DNA of 64,000 nt, taken from Blastobasis lacticolella (Eukaryota > Arthropoda > Insecta > Lepidoptera > Blastobasidae). The stretch covers positions 3,448,026-3,512,025 of the forward strand of contig LR990061.1 in the NCBI GenBank assembly GCA_905147135.1. The letters run 5' to 3'. Positions 54,170-64,000 of this stretch are shown here, piece after piece (within the stretch, counting starts at the first letter, position 1; the number at the start of each line of letters is the position of its first letter). The position numbers and the translations under genes are program-made. The notes under the pieces were generated by a model, which saw only the letters and a list, made by a program, of their open reading frames with translations, did no database searches and was not told the DNA's origin.

Positions 54170-56000
54170 CCTACACAAATGGCGGAGAATGCGTGCGTAT
54201 ATTGATAACCGGGGTTGACGACTTGACGAGGTTTAGTCTACCATAATACAGCTGGAAGGTCGTCAAGAGGAAACATTTAAAAATAACATGTTATAAATAA
54301 AGCTAATTAGACCGAGCATCGACATACGACGGCGATGAGACGACCAGTCGAAGGTCGGGATCTTTGTCAAATAAGACCGCCTACCTTTTTCTTTACCCAA
54401 TATCTCTTGGTAGATAAGACTGTTTTAGCTTTAAGGCCGCCATTGTACTATTTTGGGCATGAAGTTTTAATAAATAAATAAGAGACACGTTTACACAGCT
54501 CAGAAAAATAGTACAAAGACGTTGTTGCAATGATTCTTTCGTTCGGCGGAAGATGGAAATGTCGTCCGCTCTACTTATGTTTATAAATTCAGGGGACAAT
54601 GACACTAAAATTTCCATTCGCCCCCAATTGAGGGACGATATTCGGGAGATAATGGGAATAGCCTTTCTTTCTTTTTCGATCGGGTTTCGTTGTATACTTC
54701 AAAATTGAGTTCTTTCGGTATCTGAATGCAAGCGCTGACGTTTTCTGATCTTCCGATGACTGGATTTAGGCGTGGTTTAGACTGGATTTACATTTTTGTA
54801 ACGTGGACTCGTATGTGAGCGCCCTATTCCGTAATATCTGTTGTCTCATGAAAATGTAAAGCATAACTTTAAGTTCGCCATTATTAGCTTGAGTTTCATT
54901 CTGGTGCAAATTTTGTTATTTTACTATTTAGCGAATAGTTCTATTTAATAATGATACTGTCAAAAAGGGCAGGTCTGAAGTAGGTACCCTAAACCGATGT
55001 GAATGTATGAACAGATAATTAAATGAATGTAAAAGAGGTAAAATAAATGTGTGTCAGGATTGTAGCTTGTGGTGCTCTCTCTAGTCTCTGCCTGCTCCTG
55101 TGGGATACGGGCATGAGTGAGTAGGTATGTAGGTAGGTATGGAGAGGAAGGAAATAAAAATGAGATTGACCGAAACAAATGTTAGGTATTTTTATTTGCC
55201 CAATCTGCCATCAAATCAGTCTAGTATATCCATTTCGTTGTCACGTAAACAAAGCAAATTCGCTTTCATTAACGAAATCTATATGAACTGAACTCTTTCG
55301 TGATGTTTCATACATCAATATAGATGCATGTATGTAGGTAGGTAGCATTATAAATACAATGGATGCATCATCAAAACTGCAGTTCAATGCTCCGTCCCTG
55401 AATCATGTCTGGACAATAATTTGAATGGAGTTATCTCTTTCACACTATCGCTCGTGGCTATGTCTCTCCCTTTCTTTTTATCTCGCTTTTGCCGCTGTCA
55501 ATTTTGCCTGATTCGTACGAAGGTAACGGTTGTTAGATAATGTTTGTATGATTGTTTGTAAATTTGATTTGGTGTGTGTGAGTCTGTCATCAATTCTATT
55601 TGACAGTTAAAATGCTGTGTAATGCGAATTGTGGCGAGCAATATTTATGTGGAATACCTACCAACAAACAGATTATCCTCCTAGTACGATCCAGTTATGA
55701 CCGGCTTTTATATATTTATTCTTTCTTTGAAATCCTTGGCTGGTGTAAGGGCAGAACCTCACCTATGATTGCGGAAAAACGGCAGGGTTTATCAATTTTT
55801 TTAGGCTTAGATGAAACCAAAAAGGTTTGATCTAAGGTTTTAGATAGGTACTTTTGGAAAATAGTCATTTCCCATTTGTACCCAATTGTACTGGTTGCTT
55901 AAATATAATTAAGTTGCTTAAGTAAAAGGCACTATTATATATTTGGTTACTTATCTCTATAATATTAGAATTCTGTGTCACGGGGTCAAATGGGAAAATA
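54170..56000. other. Unassigned stretch
   Basis: Repeat-poor compared with the rest of the window. Short frames (for example 54393-54617 minus, 55600-55830 plus) have no recognised domain. Confidence 0.4.
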
Positions 56001-56420
56001 TGAAATGAAAAAGCAATCCGTCCAACCAACTTCGCCAGCCCAGAAACCCCACGCACTTTGCCCCAATCAGCACAAGAATCATGCGAAACAAAACACGATC
56101 GCGGCGCGTAATCCGCCGAAAACCGCCGATCGCCATTCGGGGCAGTGACAGTGGCATTCCCGCCGAAATCCAAAATACAGTTCCCAAGGTCACGTTGTGG
56201 CAGGTCGGGTGACGTCACGCGCCCTCGAATCCCGGGGGCAATGACCCCCGCCACCGCGGAAACTGTGCTGTACACGCTCGGAATTCAAAATTGGGGCCTC
56301 TTATTTGTGTGCGCCATTTTGTTTGTAAACGTGTAAGCGAGACCGGTTCTCATTGTGCCGCGTGTACGAATGTGTGCGTCAACATTTAGGGTTTCGGCCG
56401 TCTTGTGTTCTGTTTTTTTT
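56001..56420. promoter_or_regulatory. CpG-rich island with a consensus CRE palindrome
   Basis: A CpG-dense patch in AT-rich, repeat-poor surroundings contains the full cAMP-response-element palindrome TGACGTCA (56210-56217) and a forkhead-like TTTGTTTGTAAAC near 56320. This fits an unannotated promoter or enhancer. There is no clear TATA box, and neither of the overlapping short frames (55865-56275 minus, 56145-56336 plus) has a recognised domain. Confidence 0.3.
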
Positions 56421-58150
56421 TTGTTGCCGCTGTAGTCAAGGCCTCGGCGACAAAGGCTTTGTTTTTTTTAGTTGTTAAATATTATTTTCGGACGGTTCCG
56501 CCTTTTATTCGGCTCCCTTGAACAGTTGTGGCGGAGACTTCGAGCATGACATGTTGCATTTTCATTTGTTTTGTTTAATTAAAGTAAGTATTTGAATTGA
56601 ATTTACTGTATTCAGAACATCAACAGCAAGTTACTCTTTTATTTCACTTTATTCAGAACACCAACAGCAAGTCACAAGTACCTAATAGTTACAAAAGTTA
56701 AATAAATAAATAATAGCAAATAAAGCCATTAACACACCTTTTTAAAAGGATGTGCCGGTTTTCCTACCGCGTACCTTTAAAATGTGTGATAATAACCGCG
56801 ATAGTATAAAACATTATGATATTCATACCTACTTACCAACAAGAATTGGTCCAAAACAATACCAATCCCATTTTGGTTCGAATAATAATCTATTTTATTT
56901 TAAACCATCATGCACAGAATAAAAATCATCCGCCATCTTTTCTAACAGCACACAAAAGGGGCAATATAAGCGGGACTATAAATAACCTGTCTAACGAGCT
57001 GCTATGAAAAAGAACCCAGGGTCTGTCGGCCAATCATCTAATAGAGTTCAAATTTCGGTGGCAGAGTGGTGGGGGCACTCCATTAGAAACATACGACAGA
57101 TAGCATATAAACGACCTACTATGTCTGTGATTCGTTAGAAGATTTGGGAAAAAAATATAACTTGAATTTTAGCTTTGTTCACTTAGGGCTAGATGGCGCT
57201 GAGTGTGTTTGTGAAAGAATTTATTGCAATTACAATTTATTAATATTATAAGTGAAGAGAATAAAAATTTAATTTTCTTGAATTTATAATTAGTTTTTTC
57301 GGGTTTAGTGAAAACGAATTTATAAAAAATTGCAAGTTCAAATTTTGTGTGCAACTAAACAGAATACTAGAACTTTTTGTCTTTACTACATTTTAGTAGG
57401 AAGATTTTTTCAAAGTAAGCACTTACTTCGTACGAAACTTAAAAAAATAAAAAAGTAGATAACCTCTTAAACGTAAATATACTTTGTACGTAAGTAAGTC
57501 ACAAAAACATACCTACTTAAGTAATAAGAAAAGAAGCAAACCATATAACCAAAACAATTCAAAGTAACATTCAAACAATAAGCCCACACAATCCCAGCCC
57601 ACCAAAAACCAACCAATAGCCAAGCTCCGAAAACTATATATCAAGTCACACAAATAAAACAAACTAAAGAAAAAAAAACGCACACCCATTCCGCCGAAAA
57701 TACGTGCAGGTCTATCTTCTAATTTTTTCTAACACTCTTTCGACCAATCGGATGCGTCGTGCGCGTGAGTGGACGAAATTCCTAAACCTGTTTAGACGCA
57801 CACATAGACAACCACAACTGAGCTGTGCTGCGGTCGAGGGCGCCACTGTCTACGCAACTTTTCTCCGCCTAGTACAACAAAAGCAGTATAAAATTTCACC
57901 ACCGGTAAAAAACAGCCGATCGATGAAAAATGTAAGTACCTATTATGTTCGTGTTGGAAGTTTTTGTGCGTATGCCGTGTATGTGTGTGTGGCATTAGCA
58001 TTTAGTGAATAGGTGTGAAGTGTTGTTTGTATGAATTATGTATGGACTTGTTTTCGGTGATTTGATTAAGTAGGCGTTGGGTGTGCGTGGAGTCGCGTGC
58101 GTGGATTGTGTAAGTGGTGTTTGGAGTATCTTCTTTAGTAGTTAATGGTA
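56421..58150. other. Unassigned stretch
   Basis: A SINE-2-like TAGATGGCGCTGAGTGTGTT scrap lies at 57185-57215. Near 57740-57940 there is a CCAAT-like box, a TATAAAA (57887-57893) and ATGAAAAAT followed by GTAAGT (57923-57937), which is too cramped for a normal 5' UTR and unsupported by a downstream exon. Confidence 0.3.
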
Positions 58151-58151
58151 T

Positions 58152-58650
58152 CAGTACCAAAGCTGGGCAAAATACTTGTTTTGCTTTAATTAATATCTCG
58201 AATGTATATAAAACACAAAACACGATATTTCTAGTATTTTTATTTAAAATAAAAATTAGAAAATACTATATCGCATGTATTTAAAATACGAAATAAAATT
58301 TATAAGTCTAAAATATAAGATACAAATACGATATTTTAACCTTTATATTTTAAAATATAAATTACAGTGTTAGATTTAGTAAATAGAATAGAACAATTTG
58401 ATGTTACAGTGTTTTCAACTTTAACGCTGTTTTGCTTACGAAAGCTATCGAGAGCTAGTTAGTTTCTGCTGATGTTAAAATTTATTTTGAAGCTATAAGT
58501 ATTTGAAATACTCATTAAAAATTCTTCCGCATCAGGTATTTGAGAAACAAATTAAATTTTTTTTTAAATACATATATTTTTTTAAATTATATATTTTATT
58601 TGAAAGTAATTCAATATTACTGCCCAACCCAGATCAGTAATATTCTGTAC
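58152..58650. repeat. AT-rich MITE-like segment with GGGCA/TGCCC ends
   Basis: The left end has AAAGCTGGGCAAAATAC (58159-58175). The right end has TATTACTGCCCAACCCAG (58615-58632), roughly inverted. The interior is built of AAAATAC/ATATTTT-type words. The right end itself sits in a 10-bp-arm inverted repeat (AATATTACTG, 58613-58622 and 58635-58644). A hAT-related MITE is possible but not proven. Confidence 0.35.
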
Positions 58651-59185
58651 TTTATGTAAGCAAGTGAGTTATTGTAATAGATGTAGAAAAACACGTAAAA
58701 CTGTTAAAATGTTGTGTTTAATTGACAATAATAAATACGTGTTACAATAGTGTCTGCAGATGCGACGAGATATTCCAGATCTTTGTGCAAAATGTAATTC
58801 CCCACAATGGGCTCAAAAATACACTGCAGGACAAGCATAGCGTTCCATACAACATTGTCGCAAACCTAATTGCAAATCTCTTCATCGTCATCAACAAACA
58901 GCCCATAAAAGTCTGCTGATTGTGAGAATCCGCAATAGTGTAGCTATTAGAGAATATGAAATTTGAATCAAAAGACGCGTAATTTAAAAAAAATACCTGT
59001 GAGACGCATAAATGATTGAAAAAGCTTCAACATTGCAACATTCGTATCACAATATGTAATTCATGATAATGTTGATTTTTCATACAAAAGAGTTCAACGC
59101 GAGCGCCGCCCCCGTTGATGTCTTTTATGAATGTAATTAAAATTTGTATTGCTCTTATTTTGAGCCCGGTCAAATTAACAACCTA
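58651..59185. other. Unassigned flank of the LTR element
   Basis: No gene recognised. The bases just before the candidate LTR are AACCTA, and the 5-bp ACCTA could be a target duplication if repeated beyond the 3' LTR. Confidence 0.4.
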
Positions 59186-59383
59186 TGTTGGAACTCCTTG
59201 TTCTTTATTTTTCTTTATTCTTAAGTTGTCAAATAAGGCAATGACAAGATGAAGCGCAGTGTAATAATTTTAATGTCTTAATAAACGACCGGGAGGAAAC
59301 CGGCTTTTAAGAATTCGCGTATTTATTTCCTTAGAAGTTTGAGGACCCGCTCCCGGGTAGTTACGTTGCTCCAGGTTCGCACA
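59186..59383 (+). repeat. Candidate 5' LTR
   Basis: Starts TGTTGGAACTCC and ends TTCGCACA, that is TG...CA, three bases before the primer-binding site. An AATAAA polyadenylation signal (59280-59285) and a GC-rich 3' part (GACCCGCTCCCGGGTAG) fit R/U5. The 3' end is fairly well placed by the primer site. The 5' boundary is inferred from the TGTTGG alone, because the 3' LTR is outside the window. Confidence 0.5.
59280..59285 (+). promoter_or_regulatory. Polyadenylation signal in LTR
   Basis: AATAAA in the middle of the candidate LTR, where the R-region signal of an LTR retrotransposon is expected. Confidence 0.45.
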
Positions 59384-59385
59384 TA

Positions 59386-62300
59386 ATGGCGACCGTCATA
59401 GTTATATTAAAAAGAAAAAGAACCTTAATAAGAAGAATTTTCAGTAACGCAATAAAAAAATTTCAAGTTGATCTGGAGCAGCAGCGAGACATTCCTGCCT
59501 CTTATAAGTACGTGGAAGACAAGGCAGAAGAGCTATTTACAATTGAAGCCGAAATTAAAGAGTTGCTCTTCCAAGGCGACGATGACGATGAAAAAATTTT
59601 TGCGGACTTGGAAGGGACGGAGACGTATCGGCAGAAGCTACACGAGGTACGTGCACAATATGATTCAATCGTTCAAACGACAATGCCTCGGGAGGCGGCA
59701 GCTATTGTCAGTGGGTGTACCGTGAAATGCATGGCGAACAAAACATTCCGGTTGCCGACACTAGAACTTAAGAAATTTGATGGCCAGCCAATCAACTGGA
59801 TTACATTTTGGGGCCAATATAAACGTATTCATGAAGACCTCACTATCGATGACTTTGATAAGTTCAGGTATTTAATTCAAGCTACTGAGCCATTTTCTAA
59901 AGCAAGGGACTTTGTAGAGAGCTTTCCACCAAGCGGCGACATCTATGCTCGTGTGTTTTCTGAGCTGAAAGAACGATTTGCTCGTGACGATATTCTAATA
60001 GAGACATATATAAGAGGTCTGCTACAATTAGTGACTCAGAGGAAAGAAGATGTGATTCTGTCGGAGCTGTACCACAAGCTTACTTCACACCTCCACGCGC
60101 TTGAATCACTAGGAGTTACATCAGATAAGTACGCTGCTATGTTGTTACCCATGGTTGAGACAACAATCCCCTTTGATGTGCTTAAGGCTTGGGAACGGAG
60201 TCGTGACAAAGGATCCAGACCACAGCTCACTGGTTTGATGGAATACCTCAAGGCAGAGGTAGAGAGTGAAGAGCGCATTAATATAGTGAGGCGAGGCTTT
60301 GATGCAACGCATGACAAGCAGCCAACAGCATCATGTCTGACAGCGGCGGTGGAAAAGAAGCCCGGAGTAAAGTGCTTATTTTGTGAAAAGGCATCACATC
60401 ATCCAATAGAGTGTCCTAAGTTGGTTAAGTTGACAATTGAAGAAAAAAGAGACCTTTTAAGAAAGCACAAGGCTTGTTTCATATGTTTGCGAGTGGGTCA
60501 CAGAGCGAAGTATTGCAGAAGCTTTACAAAATGCCTTATATGCAGTAGACGACATCTGGTGGTGATGTGTCCGCAAATTAATGAACTCAAGAAGGATGGA
60601 GATAGCTGCACCAAGCCTACAGCTGATAAAGTCAAGGTGATGACTTGTACACGTAGACCGAAGACTACGTTCTTACAGACAGTTTTGGTAAAATTATCGT
60701 ACAACGGTAAGAGTGTAGTTGTTAGAGCCTTTTTTGATAGCGGCGCTCAGCGGTCCTACGTCCGAGAAAATGTCGCGAAACAATTAGGTATAAAAGTAGC
60801 ATCTCGAGAACTCATGTCGCACAGTTTATTTGGGGGTCTAGAAACAAAGGCCGACGCACGTAACGTGTATGAGTTTAGCTTAGGTAGTGTGGACGGGCAG
60901 TACCAAGTAAATATGAAGGCTTTAGGACAGGAGAAAATTTGTGGCTCGCTACCACGGCTGATGGATAGTTCATTGCAAGCAAAATTACGTGATTTGAATA
61001 TATACATCAACGATAGTGACGACACAGTAACCGACATTGGGCTGCTAATAGGAGCAGACATTTCGGGTTTAATTTTGAATGGACATATTGTGCACATAGA
61101 TGGCAGTCTGGTAGCTATTGATACAAAACTCGGGTGGACCCTACAAGGGCAGGCTGAAAATGTGAACTGCACATATAGCTTGACTGAGGTGGCTTGCTTT
61201 GTAGGCTTCTCAGTCTCTGATTTGTGGGACTTAGAAGTGATGGGTATTAAAGAGCCATCTGATGTAAAGTCTAAAGAGATGTGTGAATATGACACTCTGA
61301 AATTTTTTAGCGAAACAGTGACACGAGATCCCGACGGTCGCTATCAGGTACATCTACCATGGAAGGAGGGGTTTCCAGAGAATCTTCCAGTCGATAATAG
61401 GAACCTGGCTTATAGGCGGCTTGTATCTACCACTAAGAAGCTCAAACAGACAGGTAACCTAGATAGATATGACAAGGTTTTCAAGGACTGGTTTGAGGAG
61501 GGAATCATAGAAAGGGTCATTGATGGTGACAGTCGTGGGTTGTACTTGTATCATCACGCGGTAATCAAAGAGTCCAGCGCTACGACTCCTGTAAGACCAG
61601 TATTCGATGCTTCGGCTAAGCTTCAAGGTCATTCTTTAAACTCGAGTTTAGAGAAGGGTACCAATCTGCTGGAACTCCTACCAAAATTGTTGATGGGTTT
61701 CCGAAAAAATACCATAGGTATAACTGCCGACGTTCGTAAGGCTTTCCTACAAATTTCAGACAGAGATTATTTGAGGATTTTGTGGTGGTCCGATCTCGAA
61801 GAGTTAGAGACGCCAATGATTTACCGTCATAAAAGAGTTGTTTTCGGAGTGACTAGTAGTCCTTTCTTGTTGGCAGCAGCAATTAATCACCATTTAGACA
61901 GCATACATGACAACAGGAGGATGATTGCCCAGCAGTTGAAGGCGTCGCTGTATGTCGATAATTGTGTACATAGTGTAAATACTGACAGTGAGCGTGAAAG
62001 TTTTGTAGAAGTGTCGAAAAGTGTGATGAGCGAGGCTCAGTTTGATTTGCGGGGATGGGTCTACGGGCCATGCGAAGTGGAAAATAGTCAGTCCGTGCTG
62101 GGATTGCGGTGGAACAACAAGGAGGATGTGCTCCGCATTGAACCCGAGTACCGCGATTTGAGCGATGTTGTAACGAAACGGATTTTGTTATCATTTGCCC
62201 AAAGAATTTTCGACCCGATTGGATTCACTTGTCCAACAAGCATCGTTCCGAAAATACTATTACAGAAATGTTGGTCACTGAAGAAAGACTGGGATGAAAC

Positions 62301-64000
62301 ACTACCTAGAGATATTGTGAATGAATTTATATCTTGGGTGCGTGAACTGAGTGCAATATCTGATATAAAAATCCCACGACGTTTGTCCGATTATGCTCTG
62401 TCAGATGAGGTTAATGTATCACTTCATACTTTCAGCGATGCGTGTAAATTGGCATACGCTGCGTGTGTATTCATTCGGACGGAATGCCAGGGAAATGTCC
62501 AGGTGCGTTTAGTGGTAGCCAAATCTAGGGTGGCGCCTATAAAAGCGATTACGATCCCTAGATTGGAGCTGGTAGCAGCAGTGATGGGTGTAAGGCTATA
62601 CCAGCAGCGTGTTAATGCCTTGGCATTAAATAATGTGGAGTCCTATTTTTGGACTGATTCGTCAATGGCTCTCACTTGGATTAAGGGTGAGCGTAATTGG
62701 ACAGTATTTGTAAATAATCGAGTGAAGGAAATTCATAGCTTCACCCAAAGGAATCAGTTGCGTCACGTAACTGGCGCTAACAACCCGGCTGATTTACCGT
62801 CGCGGGGCTGTTCGCCAGGAAAACTGGTGTCATCGCTGTGGTGGACTGGGCCTAGGTGGTTGTACGGCAGTGTAGATGAGTGGCCTGTGTCAGCGGTGAT
62901 TGTAGATGATGAGTCGAGTCTAGAAGTTAGGAACACTGTTGTCGTTAGTACTGATAAAAAGCGATTCAGTGAAAATTTCCTCTACTTTAGTAAATTCAGT
63001 AAAATGGTGAGATGCATGGGTTGGATTATGAGATTTGTACATAATTGCAAAAATACGGGCAACAGGCGGCAAGGAAATTTGTCGTTTGATGAATATGTGA
63101 GCGCAGAGAGATCACTAATGAAATTGTTGCAGTCAGAACATTATGATGTGACATCACCGTGTGCAGTGAAAGACTTACAGACGGTTCGATTTGATGACGG
63201 ACTGATCCGCGTCAAATCAAGGTTGCTTTTAGGTGATGAGCCTGAAAATTTTAAATATCCCATTTTGATTCCGGGTAAGTGCGAAATTACTCATCGGTTG
63301 ATTTACCAAGAGCATTGCAAACTTCAACACGCTGGTGCTTCTATAGTTATCGGCAATCTGAGGGAAACTTACTGGCTTACGAGTGCACGTCGTAATGTTC
63401 AGGCGGTGATATCATCTTGTTTGAGGTGCAGGAGAATGACGTGCAAGGCAGCTCAGGCTCCTACCGCGCCTTTGCCAGAAAATAGAACCAAGCTCGGCAA
63501 GGTGTTTGAGGTAACGGGCGTCGATTTAGCAGGGCCCATGTTTTTAAAAACAGGTGAAAAATGTTGGATTGTTTTATTCACGTGTGCGGTATATCGTGCT
63601 GTTCATCTCGAACTGACTATGGGATTGTCTAGCGAGTGTTTTCTGATGGTGTTAAGGCAATTCATAGCCAGAAGGGGTAGAGTACGAGTTATATATTCTG
63701 ACAACGGAACTAACTTTGTTGGAACAAACAATTTATTTAAAAATATAGATTGGGATTTTTTACAGAGTCAGACACATTTGGATCGTATCGAATGGAGGTT
63801 TATTGTGCCTAGTGCACCGTGGTGGGGTGGATTTTGGGAGCGCCTCATAAAGTGTTTGAAGGACTTGCTTCGTAGAATGTTGGGGAAAGCAGCGTTAAGT
63901 TACACTGAGCTAGAGACTGTATTATGTGATTGTGAGTCTACGTTAAATTCAAGACCCCTGACTTATGTCTCGGAGAAGGACGTGTTAACGCCGTTATCTC
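59386..64000 (+). CDS. BEL/Pao gag-pol polyprotein (3' end outside window)
   Basis: One open frame of 1,538 codons. An in-frame stop at 59332 makes ATG 59386 the first possible start. Residues about 1-120 are basic then acidic/coiled; 123-270 fit the gag DUF1759 domain. Three CCHC-like zinc knuckles lie at 330-395 (spacing C-2-C-4-H-4-C twice, then C-2-C-3-H-4-C). The aspartic protease has DSGAQ with catalytic Asp451. The reverse transcriptase has its first Asp at 782 (TADVRKAF) and the catalytic box YVDN at 856-859, where many retroelements have YVDD. The RNase H carries Asp1018, Glu1061 and Asp1091. The integrase has an H1310/H1315/C1345/C1348 finger and the triad Asp1380, Asp1439, Glu1485. 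The protein packages, reverse-transcribes and integrates the element's RNA. No frame breaks were seen when I read the frame through. Expression is presumably driven by the LTR. Confidence 0.92.
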   Translation, partial: MATVIVILKRKRTLIRRIFSNAIKKFQVDLEQQRDIPASYKYVEDKAEELFTIEAEIKELLFQGDDDDEKIFADLEGTETYRQKLHEVRAQYDSIVQTTMPREAAAIVSGCTVKCMANKTFRLPTLELKKFDGQPINWITFWGQYKRIHEDLTIDDFDKFRYLIQATEPFSKARDFVESFPPSGDIYARVFSELKERFARDDILIETYIRGLLQLVTQRKEDVILSELYHKLTSHLHALESLGVTSDKYAAMLLPMVETTIPFDVLKAWERSRDKGSRPQLTGLMEYLKAEVESEERINIVRRGFDATHDKQPTASCLTAAVEKKPGVKCLFCEKASHHPIECPKLVKLTIEEKRDLLRKHKACFICLRVGHRAKYCRSFTKCLICSRRHLVVMCPQINELKKDGDSCTKPTADKVKVMTCTRRPKTTFLQTVLVKLSYNGKSVVVRAFFDSGAQRSYVRENVAKQLGIKVASRELMSHSLFGGLETKADARNVYEFSLGSVDGQYQVNMKALGQEKICGSLPRLMDSSLQAKLRDLNIYINDSDDTVTDIGLLIGADISGLILNGHIVHIDGSLVAIDTKLGWTLQGQAENVNCTYSLTEVACFVGFSVSDLWDLEVMGIKEPSDVKSKEMCEYDTLKFFSETVTRDPDGRYQVHLPWKEGFPENLPVDNRNLAYRRLVSTTKKLKQTGNLDRYDKVFKDWFEEGIIERVIDGDSRGLYLYHHAVIKESSATTPVRPVFDASAKLQGHSLNSSLEKGTNLLELLPKLLMGFRKNTIGITADVRKAFLQISDRDYLRILWWSDLEELETPMIYRHKRVVFGVTSSPFLLAAAINHHLDSIHDNRRMIAQQLKASLYVDNCVHSVNTDSERESFVEVSKSVMSEAQFDLRGWVYGPCEVENSQSVLGLRWNNKEDVLRIEPEYRDLSDVVTKRILLSFAQRIFDPIGFTCPTSIVPKILLQKCWSLKKDWDETLPRDIVNEFISWVRELSAISDIKIPRRLSDYALSDEVNVSLHTFSDACKLAYAACVFIRTECQGNVQVRLVVAKSRVAPIKAITIPRLELVAAVMGVRLYQQRVNALALNNVESYFWTDSSMALTWIKGERNWTVFVNNRVKEIHSFTQRNQLRHVTGANNPADLPSRGCSPGKLVSSLWWTGPRWLYGSVDEWPVSAVIVDDESSLEVRNTVVVSTDKKRFSENFLYFSKFSKMVRCMGWIMRFVHNCKNTGNRRQGNLSFDEYVSAERSLMKLLQSEHYDVTSPCAVKDLQTVRFDDGLIRVKSRLLLGDEPENFKYPILIPGKCEITHRLIYQEHCKLQHAGASIVIGNLRETYWLTSARRNVQAVISSCLRCRRMTCKAAQAPTAPLPENRTKLGKVFEVTGVDLAGPMFLKTGEKCWIVLFTCAVYRAVHLELTMGLSSECFLMVLRQFIARRGRVRVIYSDNGTNFVGTNNLFKNIDWDFLQSQTHLDRIEWRFIVPSAPWWGGFWERLIKCLKDLLRRMLGKAALSYTELETVLCDCESTLNSRPLTYVSEKDVLTPLS
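59387..59399 (+). other. tRNA primer-binding site
   Basis: TGGCGACCGTCAT begins with TGG, the complement of a tRNA 3' CCA end. The TGGCGACCGT core resembles the site attributed to tRNA-Arg in some insect LTR elements (from memory, not searched). It overlaps the gag start codon at 59386. Confidence 0.55.

Larger units (their letters stand above)
59186..64000 (+). mobile_element. BEL/Pao LTR retrotransposon, 5' part (runs off window)
   Basis: The order is a candidate 5' LTR, a primer-binding site, and a single gag-pol frame whose protease, reverse transcriptase, RNase H and integrase follow in the BEL/Pao and Ty3 order. Family assignment rests on the gag DUF1759-like start, the protease DSGAQ motif and the long linker before the RT. 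It also rests on the large HHCC-type integrase finger and the WWGGFWER integrase end, all of which are characteristic of BEL/Pao. The 3' part of integrase, any envelope-like frame and the 3' LTR are beyond 64000. The lack of any stop or frameshift suggests a young, possibly active copy. Confidence 0.9.

Noticed and set aside
57887..57940. TATAAAA followed by ATGAAAAAT and GTAAGT, like the tiny first exon of secreted or cuticle protein genes
   Set aside because: The TATA-to-ATG distance (about 36 nt) leaves almost no 5' UTR, and no second exon encoding a signal peptide was seen downstream.
60756..61295. 179-codon minus-strand frame
   Set aside because: It lies antisense within the BEL/Pao pol frame and has no features of its own.
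1..64000. CRISPR arrays, bacterial-type operons, rRNA genes or a novel multi-gene defence system
   Set aside because: No regularly spaced direct repeats, no clustered host-type genes and no rRNA-like sequence were seen. The window is eukaryotic repeat-rich DNA.

Overview
This window looks like nuclear DNA from a moth or butterfly. The evidence is the repeat content: tRNA-derived SINEs, Jockey-like and endonuclease-RT-type LINE 3' ends, TC...CTAG Helitron-like elements and many (ATGATG)n-tailed fragments of kinds familiar from Lepidoptera, plus a short (CCTAA) run matching the insect telomere unit. No ordinary host protein-coding gene could be recognised. The short open frames scattered through the first 59 kb look like chance, or are remnants of retrotransposons.

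The one substantial coding region is at the right edge. From about 59186 to the end lies the 5' part of a BEL/Pao LTR retrotransposon: a candidate 5' LTR (59186-59383), a TGGCGACC-type primer-binding site (59387), and one uninterrupted gag-pol frame from 59386 to the window end (1,538 codons, no stop). It encodes, in order, a gag (DUF1759-like) region, three zinc knuckles, an aspartic protease, a reverse transcriptase, RNase H, and an integrase with an HHCC finger and D,D,E residues. The 3' end of pol and the 3' LTR lie outside the window.

Layout of the rest (family names are my own labels). SINE-1 is a ~350 bp tRNA-headed SINE, with copies near 0.9, 2.2, 19.5, 22.1, 23.5, 33.8, 48.8 and 51.8 kb. 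SINE-2 is a tRNA-headed SINE ending in an AGATGGCGCTGTGTGAA block (5.6, 25.2, 30.1, 32.7-33.3 and 46.6 kb). REP-3 starts TTGGCCGTGTGGTGTCC and ends in ATGATG (3.3, 10.3, 44.5-45.0 inverted pair, 45.6 kb). LINE-4 and LINE-5 are Jockey-like LINE 3' ends, many of them 5'-truncated (0, 4.7, 5.4, 8.6-9.9, 12.1, 18.8, 20.2, 27.5, 29.4, 38.2 and 49.3 kb). LINE-6, LINE-7 and LINE-8 are other LINE C-termini. HEL-9 and HEL-10 are Helitron-like non-autonomous elements. There are also foldback/MITE-like elements at 13.0, 21.0, 29.2-29.7, 53.6-54.2 and 58.15-58.65 kb.

Insertions are often nested: a LINE in a Helitron (7.4-7.9 kb), a LINE in a foldback (29.4 kb), a short LINE tail with a 7-bp target duplication in a SINE (52.0 kb), and another in a 170-bp tandem duplication (28.98 kb). 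The repeat density suggests intergenic or long-intron DNA.

GC/CpG-rich islands at ~40.3-41.05 kb and ~56.0-56.4 kb are the best places for host promoters or 5' exons, but the evidence is weak. I found no new multi-gene system. The points most worth following up are the intact BEL/Pao element and the structured foldback and nested-insertion loci.
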